Origin: Bacteroidales bacterium UBA1208 | Lineage (GTDB): Bacteria > Bacteroidota > Bacteroidia > Bacteroidales > P3 | DNA length: 16,534 nt | Direction: 5' to 3' | Assembly (NCBI GenBank): GCA_002309955.1 | Contig: DBXQ01000103.1 | Location: 15,486-32,019, forward strand | Part shown: positions 8,415-15,202 of the stretch, in pieces | Numbering within the stretch: the stretch's first letter is position 1 | Layout: every line of letters begins with the position of its first letter | Notes under the pieces: model-generated | Told to the model about the DNA's origin: nothing | Database searches by the model: none | The model's input: only the letters and a program-made list of their open reading frames with translations | Made by a program: the position numbers and the translations under genes

Positions 8415-8525
8415 CGCTCTTTCATCCACCCTTCTCCCTCAGTTCTTCCTCAGTTATCCTTTTGAAATGGGAGAACGATGGGAGAACGATGGGAGAACTG
8501 AGGAATAAGGAGCGACGGAAGAGCG
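8415..8525. repeat. Nested inverted repeat with long folding potential
   Basis: CGCTCTT (8415-8421) pairs with AAGAGCG (8519-8525). Inside it, TTCCTCAGTT (8446-8455) pairs perfectly with AACTGAGGAA (8496-8505), and TTCTCCC (8432-8438) can pair with any of three GGGAGAA copies. The outer and inner arms are in register order, so the whole 111-bp stretch could fold as one interrupted stem. Confidence 0.6.
8467..8498 (+). repeat. Three tandem copies of an 11-bp unit
   Basis: The unit ATGGGAGAACG occurs at 8467-8477 and 8478-8488, with a third copy from 8489 that matches ten of eleven bases. It sits in the loop side of the nested inverted repeat, and each copy carries GGGAGAA, which can pair with the upstream TTCTCCC. 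Confidence 0.85.
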
Positions 8526-8551
8526 ACCGCGCCTATATCGGTCATCGAGCC

Positions 8552-8587
8552 GGAAAGCAGAATAAAACGGTTATTCTCTGCCTTTCC
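8552..8587. repeat. Imperfect hairpin
   Basis: GGAAAGCAGAATAA (8552-8565) can pair with TTATTCTCTGCCTTTCC (8571-8587) with small bulges, around a five-base loop AACGG. No clear T tract follows on either strand, so terminator function is doubtful. Confidence 0.45.
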
Positions 8588-8715
8588 ATTTCGCATGTGT
8601 CCGCTTTGCTTTTGAACGGCATTCGCTTGAGGCTTATTGATTTGTGTTGAATAACCGAAGAACAGCCATTATCGGAGCGTGGAAGAGACGAGGGTGGAAA
8701 CTGGTGTCAGGAGTG

Positions 8716-10413
8716 TCAGCGTTCGCGACGTTCGATGATTTCCTTCAGTTGGTAGCGGTTTCCTGTGGCGGGGCCGATGGCGTCGATAAACTGCTGGTTG
8801 TAGCCGGGAGTGTCGTAGCCCCAGCGTTGGAATTGTCCATTTTCATCCACGCGCCGCACTACTTGGTCGTTGTATTTCACGATAAGGTATTTGGCCAGCA
8901 GGTCCCAACGGCTCATCATGCGGTCGGCATAGGCTATGCTTTTGCGGTTGAGATAGTCGCGGCGGTCGTCCGGGGTCATGTCCTGCAGGGCGGCAAGGAC
9001 GCTGTCTTGGTCGGCGTGGTAGTAGTCTTCGAGCTCGCGCTGGGCTTGGCGCAGGTCGCCAATCATCATGCTGTAGCGGGGGTACACCATGTTGGCTACC
9101 CAGTTGTTCATCCAGAAGGCGGACTGGAAGGAGAATTCGTTGCGTTGGTTGTTTTCGGGACGGAAGGGGTCGGGGATCTGCGTGATGCAGCAATAAAGGG
9201 GGACGTAGGCCACCATGGCCGCGTCGTCGCAGTTGAACCAAGTGACCCCGCCCACATCGTTGGGCAGCCAGGAACGCATCTGGCAGGTCATGGTGAAGCC
9301 GCTTTGCTGGGTGGCTATGGGACGTTCGCGGTAGTAGGGGGTGCCGTCCGAGGCTTTGAACTGCATAGGCAGGGGTCGGATAGGCATTCCCCACGGGCCG
9401 GCAGTCATGTCGGAGGTCATATCGAGGGGAGTGCCTTCAAAATGGTCGCGCATGTCGGCCTGCAAGTCACGCAAGGTGAGTGGACGGTCGGGCTTAATCC
9501 ATAGGGGCAGGTGGTCGCATTGGTCGAAGTGGCCGTTGATGTAGGGCAGGTATTTGTCCATCTCGGCGACGGAGGTATGGTGTCGGAAGAAGCTCCACAC
9601 GCGGGCGTCGGCATAACGCACGTTCTCGAAATCGATGGGGCAGTAGGCATCGCGGAAGGAGAAATTTTGGTCTGAACCGTTGTAATAGCCCAGTTCACGG
9701 GCAAGGGAGATGACATCGTCGGCATAGACACATTCCACTTCAGGGCGGCCGATGTGCCGGATGTTCTTGCTGCTGATGCTCTTGAACGAGCGTTTCTTTT
9801 CGAGTGGGAACTGGCGGATGCGGCTGAGGTTGGCATGGGCGCAAATACAGTCGTCGGGGATACGGAGGGCGACCCATACAGCACCTTTACGGCCAGGACC
9901 TTTGCCTATGATTTCCATAATCCACGCTTCGTTGGGGTCGCATACGGTGATGCTCTCGCCGCTGCTGTTATAGCCATACTCCTCGACGAGGCTGGCCATG
10001 CAGCTGATGGCCTCGCGGGCGGTGGAGGAGCGTTGCAGCGCCAGCCGCATAAGGCTGAAGTAGTCAAGTAGCCCTTCGCGATTGACCAGTTCAAGGCGGC
10101 CGTCGAAGGTGGTCTCGACAATGGTTACTTGGTCTTCGTTCATGAGCCCAACGACGTTGCGGGTGTATTCCACTTGGGCGACATACTGGCCTGGGTGTGC
10201 AGGTCCCCAGCCATGGATGGCAATCTGTTCGCCGGGTGTATGGCGTGTGGCGGGGCTGTAGAAGAGCGAGCCGGAGAATCCGAAGCCGTCGCAGTTGTAG
10301 CTGCACATTACACTGCCGTCGGCGGAGGCCCGCTTGCCCACGATAAGGTTGGTGCAGGCCATGACGGGCATGGCGGCGAGGAGGGCAAGAAGGGTGATAA
10401 TTGTTTTGTTCAT
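8716..10413 (-). CDS. Exported C69-family peptidase (Ntn hydrolase, dipeptidase-like)
   Basis: This 565-residue protein belongs to peptidase family C69, N-terminal nucleophile hydrolases that usually act as dipeptidases or aminoacyl hydrolases. The start at 10413 is chosen because MNKTIITLLALLAAMPVMA is a complete signal peptide; an eight-codon extension would need a TTG start. The signal runs directly into CTNLIVGKRASADGSVM, the family's N-terminal signature, so signal peptidase cleavage after Ala19 would expose the catalytic Cys20. Supporting features include the NSSGESITVCDPNEAWIMEI region near 155-175 and a long C-terminal helical part. The same VMAC could be misread as a lipobox, which would block the nucleophile. 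It is last in the leftward block, 57 bases after the CDP-alcohol phosphatidyltransferase gene, and no promoter of its own is visible. Likely role: periplasmic turnover of short peptides. Confidence 0.9.
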   Translation of the reverse strand: MNKTIITLLALLAAMPVMACTNLIVGKRASADGSVMCSYNCDGFGFSGSLFYSPATRHTPGEQIAIHGWGPAHPGQYVAQVEYTRNVVGLMNEDQVTIVETTFDGRLELVNREGLLDYFSLMRLALQRSSTAREAISCMASLVEEYGYNSSGESITVCDPNEAWIMEIIGKGPGRKGAVWVALRIPDDCICAHANLSRIRQFPLEKKRSFKSISSKNIRHIGRPEVECVYADDVISLARELGYYNGSDQNFSFRDAYCPIDFENVRYADARVWSFFRHHTSVAEMDKYLPYINGHFDQCDHLPLWIKPDRPLTLRDLQADMRDHFEGTPLDMTSDMTAGPWGMPIRPLPMQFKASDGTPYYRERPIATQQSGFTMTCQMRSWLPNDVGGVTWFNCDDAAMVAYVPLYCCITQIPDPFRPENNQRNEFSFQSAFWMNNWVANMVYPRYSMMIGDLRQAQRELEDYYHADQDSVLAALQDMTPDDRRDYLNRKSIAYADRMMSRWDLLAKYLIVKYNDQVVRRVDENGQFQRWGYDTPGYNQQFIDAIGPATGNRYQLKEIIERRER

Positions 10414-10470
10414 AATGCATTGATTTATGTACGGCAAGGGGGTGCCGAGTGTTTATATGGGACGTTGGTA

Positions 10471-11181
10471 TTATTTGTCGGATGTCTCTTTTGGAGTCTT
10501 GGGCGGGTCGATGGCGGCATATTTGCGTGCATCGGAGATGGTGGTGACGATGTAGATGAACGACATGATGGCGATAATGACAACGGCTATATAGTCCAGT
10601 ACACGCATGGCGATGGAGTGACCGAAGAGTGTGTAGGAGTGGCAGATGGCCGTGAGGGCGGGGATGGCAATGAGGAGGGTGTTGGCAATGATGATAATGA
10701 GGCGGAACTCGGTGGGGCCAAGCTTGATGTAGGTGAGGCGGAATTCGCCTTTGAGGTGGGCGTTGATGCTCACGTTGATGGTCAGGACGAGGTAGATGGC
10801 AAAGGCCAGGAGGGCGAACTCGAGGTGGAGGAAGGGGGAGAGACCGGCGCCGATAAACATGAGGCCCTCGTTGACACAGTCAACAGTGTGGTCGACATAG
10901 TAGCCGTAGATGGGTCGCTGGCAGTTGCGGACACGTGCAAGGGTGCCGTCGAGCGAGTCGCCGAACCAGTTGATGACCAGTCCGGCAGAGCTAAGCCATA
11001 GCCATTGTACGCTCTGGCAAGAGAGGACGAAACCGATGGCCACTACGAGGGCACCGAGCGTTCCCACGGCGGTGAGCATGTCGGATGTGACCCATCGGGG
11101 CAACCGTTTGGCAATCCATATTAAGGCTTTCTTTTCCAGTCCGTTGATAAAAGATGTTTGAATACGTATAGCTTGGTTCAT
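10471..11181 (-). CDS. CDP-alcohol phosphatidyltransferase family membrane enzyme
   Basis: This 236-residue inner-membrane protein transfers a phosphatidyl group from a CDP-linked donor (usually CDP-diacylglycerol) to an alcohol acceptor. The diagnostic signature D-x2-D-G-x2-A-R-x9-G-x3-D-x3-D is complete: D75, D78, G79, A82, R83, G93, D97 and D101. Hydrophobic stretches at about 40-55, 58-74, 105-135, 157-180 and 190-212 suit a six-helix membrane enzyme. The acceptor cannot be read from the motif; glycerol-3-phosphate (PgsA-like), inositol phosphate and others share it. Its upstream neighbour on the same strand, 63 bases away, is a cardiolipin synthase, which uses phosphatidylglycerol, so a phosphatidylglycerol-phosphate synthase role is attractive but is inference. 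Confidence 0.9.
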   Translation of the reverse strand: MNQAIRIQTSFINGLEKKALIWIAKRLPRWVTSDMLTAVGTLGALVVAIGFVLSCQSVQWLWLSSAGLVINWFGDSLDGTLARVRNCQRPIYGYYVDHTVDCVNEGLMFIGAGLSPFLHLEFALLAFAIYLVLTINVSINAHLKGEFRLTYIKLGPTEFRLIIIIANTLLIAIPALTAICHSYTLFGHSIAMRVLDYIAVVIIAIMSFIYIVTTISDARKYAAIDPPKTPKETSDK

Positions 11182-11244
11182 GAGCGGGTGTGTGTTTTAG
11201 GTGTTATATTGTGTTGTTTAGTTTCGAAAGGTTTAGGTGCCGTT

Positions 11245-12483
11245 CTATAGCTGTGGGGAGAGGATGCGGGCGGTGCGTTCGAATAGCTTTTTGTGCAGAG
11301 GGCGTTGTGTGAAGGTCATGGGGTCTATGTAGTGCGACTCGGCCTCGTCGGTGAGGAAAATGTCCTTGATTTGCAGGGCAAAGTCACGGTTGTGGACGTA
11401 GGTGCCTATCTCGAGGTCGAGGAGATAGCTGCGGGGGTCGATGTTGGCGGAGCTGATGTTGGCCACGCTATCGTCGGAAACGATGGTCTTGGAGTGTAGA
11501 AAACCGTGCGAGAAGAGTCCGATTCGGACACCGGCATTGAGGGCTTCTGTCACGTAGGACATGGAGGCAGGGAGGAGGAAGACACCCCTGTCGCTGCGCG
11601 AGGGGATGAGCAAACGGACGTCGACACCACGGCGGGCGGCAGAACACAAGGCCTGCATCACTTCGGGTGTGGGGATGAAATAGGGCGATTCGAGGTAGAC
11701 ATAGTCCTTGCTTTGGTCGAGCAGTTGGGCGGTGCGGTGCATGATGACGGGACCTGGACCGAGAGGGCCGGAGGTGACAATTTCGATGTGCTGTGAGCCG
11801 CAAGGCCGTGGGGTTGGGAAATAACGGCCTAAAGACGGCAACTGGTGTGTGGCGTGGCACCAGTCGGCGAGGAAAACGTGCTGCAACTGTGCCACGGCGG
11901 GACCTTCGATGCGCATCTGGGTATCGCGCCAGGGACCCCAGTCGAGGCCCTTGGAGTAGCGTTCGGCGATGTTCATTCCTCCAAGGTATCCTTTGTGGCC
12001 GTCGATAACCACTATTTTGCGGTGGTTGCGGTAATTGTCTTTTTTGCGGAGGAAGGGGATGTGTACAGGGGCGAAGGGCTGCACCTGCACCCCACGGTCG
12101 GCGAGGGTGCGGTAGTACCAACGGTGTTTGTGGTTGACGATGTCGTCGTACATCAGTCGCACCTCAACCCCTTGGGCTGCTTTGATGGCCAAGGCATTGC
12201 CGATGTGCTGCCCGATGTGGTCGGCCTCGAACTTGAAAAACAGGATATGGATGTGGTCCTGGGCAGAATTGATGTCTGCCATGAGGTCGTCCAGCATGGG
12301 GTCGAAAGTGGTGTAGACAGTGGTGCTGTTGCCTTCGGCGCAGTTGGGAGGCAGTTTGTCGTTGAGTGTTTTCTGGCACTGCGGGTCAATCAACGGCTTG
12401 GTGCATGGCTTGCTGAGCAGCCATGCTACCCAAAGGGCTACCGCCACAGTCAACGATGAGAGTGCTATGTATACAGAGTTCAT
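11245..12483 (-). CDS. cls: Cardiolipin synthase (phospholipase D family)
   Basis: This 412-residue enzyme is predicted to join two phosphatidylglycerol molecules into cardiolipin plus glycerol at the inner membrane. One N-terminal membrane helix (about 5-23) is followed by two phospholipase D domains. HKD motif 1 is at H154, K156 and D161 (HRKIVVIDG, then GGMN). HKD motif 2 is at H330, K332 and D337 (HSKTIVSDD, then SSANIDPRS). The linker sequence ESPYFIPTPEVMQAL is typical of bacterial cardiolipin synthases. ClsA-type enzymes usually have two N-terminal helices; here only one is evident. It sits directly upstream of the CDP-alcohol phosphatidyltransferase gene. The 110-bp gap above it (12484-12593) shows no clear -7 element. 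A different PLD phosphatidyltransferase is the main alternative. Confidence 0.9.
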   Translation of the reverse strand: MNSVYIALSSLTVAVALWVAWLLSKPCTKPLIDPQCQKTLNDKLPPNCAEGNSTTVYTTFDPMLDDLMADINSAQDHIHILFFKFEADHIGQHIGNALAIKAAQGVEVRLMYDDIVNHKHRWYYRTLADRGVQVQPFAPVHIPFLRKKDNYRNHRKIVVIDGHKGYLGGMNIAERYSKGLDWGPWRDTQMRIEGPAVAQLQHVFLADWCHATHQLPSLGRYFPTPRPCGSQHIEIVTSGPLGPGPVIMHRTAQLLDQSKDYVYLESPYFIPTPEVMQALCSAARRGVDVRLLIPSRSDRGVFLLPASMSYVTEALNAGVRIGLFSHGFLHSKTIVSDDSVANISSANIDPRSYLLDLEIGTYVHNRDFALQIKDIFLTDEAESHYIDPMTFTQRPLHKKLFERTARILSPQL

Positions 12484-12593
12484 TACAGTATTGATGTAAG
12501 TTTTGTTCTAACGTGCCGAACGCAGTTTTATTGTGGTCTTTGGAAGGATTTAAGCATTAATGGTTTTAAGTTTTAAAGGAGTTCAGTCCCTTT

Positions 12594-13232
12594 TCAATCA
12601 AATCCAAGCTGTCCTGGCAGGCGGAGCTTTTCTTTTGGCGGGAATGTGGCCTCGTAGGCTTCGAAAGCACTTGGATTGTCGTCGGCCACGAAATAGCCCT
12701 TGGGTGGGCAATAGGTGGCTTCTATACCACCAAGCCAGCCGGGAATAAGTTCTTGCGCGAGGAAATAAGGTACTTCGGCATTGCGTGGTTCGGCGTGGTA
12801 ATGGATGCCCAGATGGCTGGCGAGGCCGAAGCCTGCATGTTTGTAGAACTCGATATTCCCTTCCATACAAAGAAAGCCGATACCTATTTCGCGGGCGCGG
12901 TTTAATGCATAGTTCAGCAGTTTCAGGCCGTAGCCTTTGCGCTTGTAGTCTGGATGAATGCTGATGGGACCGAAAGTCCACGATGGTTTTTTGCTACCGT
13001 CGTCCAGAGTCAACTCTGCTTTGGAGAACATAATATGCCCGATGATGTGGCCGTTCTCTTCCATAACAAAGTCCAGTTCGGGAATAAAGTCGGGGTTGCT
13101 GCGGTACTGGTTGAGTACATAATGCTCCGTGCATCCGGGACGATAAACATTCCAGAATGCTTCACGGGTGAGGTTCTCTACTTCGCGGTAGTCGGCGGGT
13201 TGTTCCTGTCGTATGGTTATTTCTTTAGTCAT
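12594..13232 (-). CDS. GNAT-family N-acetyltransferase, YhbS-like
   Basis: This 212-residue cytoplasmic acetyltransferase is predicted to move an acetyl group from acetyl-CoA to an unknown amine. The start at 13232 (MTKEITIRQEQPADY) gives the usual first beta strand; an in-frame extension to 13292 would cover the promoter. The acetyl-CoA loop is GPISIHPDYKRKGYG at 88-102, with the R/K-x-x-G-x-G turn at 97-102, followed by EFYKHAGFG at 128-136. The general fold and length match the COG3153 (YhbS) group, whose substrates are mostly unknown. It lies 110 bp upstream of cls on the same strand and has its own promoter at 13290-13321. Whether cls is read through from here is not clear. Confidence 0.88.
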   Translation of the reverse strand: MTKEITIRQEQPADYREVENLTREAFWNVYRPGCTEHYVLNQYRSNPDFIPELDFVMEENGHIIGHIMFSKAELTLDDGSKKPSWTFGPISIHPDYKRKGYGLKLLNYALNRAREIGIGFLCMEGNIEFYKHAGFGLASHLGIHYHAEPRNAEVPYFLAQELIPGWLGGIEATYCPPKGYFVADDNPSAFEAYEATFPPKEKLRLPGQLGFD

Positions 13233-13289
13233 TGTATGTGTGTTTGTTGAAACGGCTATTGATGTAAATGTTATTGTTGTTCCAATTTG

Positions 13290-13321
13290 CAAAAATACTT
13301 TTTATTCCCCAAATAATGCAA
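13290..13321 (-). promoter_or_regulatory. Bacteroidota-type promoter for the GNAT gene
   Basis: On the minus strand TATTTTTG (13297 to 13290) matches TAnnTTTG. A TTG at 13321-13319 lies 21 bases upstream, within the normal -33 spacing. The leader to the ATG at 13232 is about 50 bases. The tandem 16-bp repeats start 29 bp upstream of this TTG, a plausible place for an activator. Confidence 0.68.
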
Positions 13322-13349
13322 GCATTGAAAGAATTTTTATAACATATTG

Positions 13350-13386
13350 TGACAAATGGGACAATTTTTGTGGCAAATGGGACAAT
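13350..13386 (+). promoter_or_regulatory. Tandem 16-bp direct repeats, candidate operators
   Basis: TGACAAATGGGACAAT (13350-13365) and TGGCAAATGGGACAAT (13371-13386) match at 15 of 16 positions and are offset by exactly 21 bp, two turns of B-DNA. They lie between the divergent GNAT gene and membrane-protein gene, which is what one expects of paired binding sites for a transcription factor on one face of the helix. The regulator is not identified. Confidence 0.55.
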
Positions 13387-13430
13387 AACAGCCGAAATCG
13401 TTCGTTATCTAATCTAAAATATTTTGCATC

Positions 13431-14219
13431 ATGTTTCTACAACGTCTGTCAGAATATATTGAGGCCAACGCCCCGATGTCCAATTTGCCAGAATTGCTGA
13501 GCCTCCATCATAGTAACCCTTTGGGTTTGCATCCCATTGCGATACCTATCCTGCTGCTTGTGCTGGCAGTTGCCATGCATGCGACTATCTATCGCATCAA
13601 CTACAAAGACAATCGCAAGCTGTATCCCCTTCTGTACATACTGGTAGGCTTGGCCATAGTGAGTACATACTACTATTGTTTCTCGGACGACTTGCCGCTG
13701 TTTGAGGACTGGGATCTGCATCGCAAGGAGATCAGTGTGGGGTGGTTCTGTCAGAAGAACATCGTGGGGTTGGGTTGGTCGCTGCTTGGCGAATTGCTGC
13801 TTACTTATGTGGTGTACTTCTTCATGACGGCGCTGATGCAGCTGGTGGCTCAAATGAGCGACAAGATGGGCATGGCGGAGAATCAATGGGTAGAGTGGCA
13901 GTATGTCGTTTTTGTGATTCTGCTCGGAGCCTCTATTGCCGGTGTCGTCGACATGTTCGCCCCTATTGCAGGGGTGTGGATTATGCTGGTGTACCAGACG
14001 CTGGTGTTGCTGATGGCTATCGCCAAGACAGTCGTCGACATTGTGAGGACTCACAACCCCGGCCGTTGCGTAGCGGTGGCTCTCTGTTTCTTTGTCGGCA
14101 TCGAGGCTGTCACGATGCTTGCCATTGAATGCATTGAGGGTAATATCTACATCTTTATCCCTGTGGTCTTTATCTTTGCCACAGTGAGCGTGCACTACAA
14201 GAAGAAACAGGACAGGTAG
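13431..14219 (+). CDS. Polytopic membrane protein of unknown function
   Basis: I do not recognise this 262-residue protein. It has about seven hydrophobic segments, near residues 35-54, 65-83, 112-137, 157-180, 182-204, 212-232 and 238-255, and no cleavable signal peptide. The loop between segments 2 and 3 (about 84-111) is acidic and contains FEDWDLHRKE and WFCQKN, and the loop near 141-156 carries MSDKMGMAENQWVEW. The C-terminus ends in a basic HYKKKQDR tail, suggesting a cytoplasmic end. No transporter or enzyme signature was seen. Codon pattern and fit with its neighbours support a real gene, and the opposite-strand frame is not credible. It is 18 bases upstream of a PfkB kinase gene, so a link to sugar or nucleoside handling is possible. 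The 16-bp repeats lie 45-81 bp upstream. Confidence 0.8.
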   Translation: MFLQRLSEYIEANAPMSNLPELLSLHHSNPLGLHPIAIPILLLVLAVAMHATIYRINYKDNRKLYPLLYILVGLAIVSTYYYCFSDDLPLFEDWDLHRKEISVGWFCQKNIVGLGWSLLGELLLTYVVYFFMTALMQLVAQMSDKMGMAENQWVEWQYVVFVILLGASIAGVVDMFAPIAGVWIMLVYQTLVLLMAIAKTVVDIVRTHNPGRCVAVALCFFVGIEAVTMLAIECIEGNIYIFIPVVFIFATVSVHYKKKQDR

Positions 14220-14237
14220 TTTTTTGTTATTTTTGTT

Positions 14238-15125
14238 ATGACTGAGAAACGGGTAATAGGAATAGGGGAGACGGTGCTGGACATTCTGTTTAAGAACGAC
14301 CAGCCGCAGAAGGCAGTACCGGGAGGCTCTACATTTAACAGTATTGTGTCGCTTGGACGAGCTGGGGTGTCTTGTGCCATGGTGACGGAGGTGGGCGGCG
14401 ACCATATAGGTGATATTATATGTCGCTATTTGAGCGAAAATGGTGTGTCGTCAGAATATGTGTGCCGTCATGAGCATGTCAAGTCGCATATATCATTGGC
14501 ATTTTTGAATGAACACAACGATGCGCAATATGTGTTCTATAAAGATCAAGCGGCCGTTTCATTGGATGGTGTGCTACCCGTCTTTTGTAAGGACGATGTG
14601 GTGCTTTTCGGTTCGTTTTTTGCCATCAATCCAGTCATCCGTCCGGTTGTAGGCGATTTGTTGCGTGACGCGCGTAAGGTGGGTGCATGGCTCTATTATG
14701 ATGTTAATTTCCGCAAACCCCATATTGCTGATTTGCCAGATGTGATGCCCAATATAGAGGAGAACATGAGTCTGGCGGATGTGGTGCGTGGATCGATGGA
14801 AGATTTTGGCTATTTGTATGGTCTTCAGAACGGTGATGCTATTTATGAGCGAGTGAGCCACCATTGCAGCACGTTTATACTGACTGATGGTGAGAAACCG
14901 ATATATGTCTATACGCCCGAAGGCTGTGAGACTTATCCTGTGCAAGCGATAGAGACGGTCAGTACGGTCGGAGCAGGAGATAATTTCAATGCCGGTTACA
15001 TTTATGCATTGTTACAAGGTTCACATGACCAAGCATCACGCATCAAGATGGCACAGCGATGGAGCCAGGATGTCTGCCGCCAAATAGGTAATAGTATCAG
15101 CGATGAATTGGTTGCAATGATATAA
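14238..15125 (+). CDS. PfkB-family carbohydrate (ribokinase-like) kinase
   Basis: This 295-residue cytoplasmic kinase phosphorylates a sugar or nucleoside using ATP. The N-terminal substrate-site signature is PGGSTFNSIVSLGRAG (28-43). YYDVNFRK at 153-160 is the conserved D-x-N-x-R element. The C-terminal PfkB signature TVGAGDNFNAGY (243-254) supplies the anion hole and catalytic base Asp248. Length is normal for ribokinase and fructokinase relatives. The usual Asp before T-x-GAGD is not conserved in the ETVSTVGAGD context, a common variation. Substrate cannot be read from motifs alone; a fructokinase-like role is the usual default. It follows the membrane-protein gene by 18 bases and is probably in the same transcript. 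Confidence 0.9.
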   Translation: MTEKRVIGIGETVLDILFKNDQPQKAVPGGSTFNSIVSLGRAGVSCAMVTEVGGDHIGDIICRYLSENGVSSEYVCRHEHVKSHISLAFLNEHNDAQYVFYKDQAAVSLDGVLPVFCKDDVVLFGSFFAINPVIRPVVGDLLRDARKVGAWLYYDVNFRKPHIADLPDVMPNIEENMSLADVVRGSMEDFGYLYGLQNGDAIYERVSHHCSTFILTDGEKPIYVYTPEGCETYPVQAIETVSTVGAGDNFNAGYIYALLQGSHDQASRIKMAQRWSQDVCRQIGNSISDELVAMI

Positions 15126-15134
15126 AAGTTTATC

Positions 15135-15169
15135 TGTTGATATGATGTGAGTCGTTATACATATCAACA
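15135..15169. terminator. Hairpin after the PfkB kinase gene
   Basis: TGTTGATATG (15135-15144) and CATATCAACA (15160-15169) form a perfect 10-bp stem around a 15-base loop, 9 bases after the kinase stop codon, followed by TAAAACATTT. The T tract is poor, so it may be a weak terminator, an mRNA-stabilising element or a leader hairpin of the Nudix gene. It shares its core stem with the hairpin at 8277-8317. Confidence 0.5.
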
Positions 15170-15202
15170 TAAAACATTTCCAACTATAAATCCGAATAGG
15201 AG

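Larger units (their letters stand above)
8318..8715. other. Gene-free convergent intergenic region with structured repeats
   Basis: No gene is supported between the end of the phospholipase-fold gene and the stop of the C69 peptidase gene; the short open frames here have no recognisable family, start signal or codon pattern. The region contains a pyrimidine-rich tract (about 8395-8460) followed by a purine-rich tract (about 8467-8525), which together can fold, and a second imperfect hairpin at 8552-8587. The remainder (8588-8715) shows nothing I can name. It could be a repeat element, a 3' untranslated region for both converging units or a small RNA locus. Confidence 0.6.

Noticed and set aside
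8416..8525. Possible CRISPR-like array
   Set aside because: The repeat unit is 11 bp, contiguous and without spacers, and no cas gene is present.
8274..8650. Two small plus-strand open frames in the convergent gap
   Set aside because: They run through inverted repeats and the tandem 11-bp units, with no family resemblance or plausible start context.
10129..11001. 290-codon plus-strand open frame, Gly/Asp/Glu-rich
   Set aside because: It spans the gap between two well-supported minus-strand genes and is their antisense frame; the composition is an artefact.
12484..12593. Terminator or promoter between the GNAT gene and cls
   Set aside because: Only a 5-bp stem (AAAGG/CCTTT) and no TAnnTTTG element were found, too weak to list.
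13233..13292. 20-codon N-terminal extension of the YhbS-like acetyltransferase
   Set aside because: It would overlap the -7 promoter element at 13290-13297, and MTKEITIRQEQ already gives the normal first strand of the fold.
13449..14405. 318-codon open frame on the minus strand
   Set aside because: It is antisense to the membrane-protein gene and the start of the kinase gene; its product is His- and Gln-rich without any domain, as expected of a mirror frame of a hydrophobic protein.
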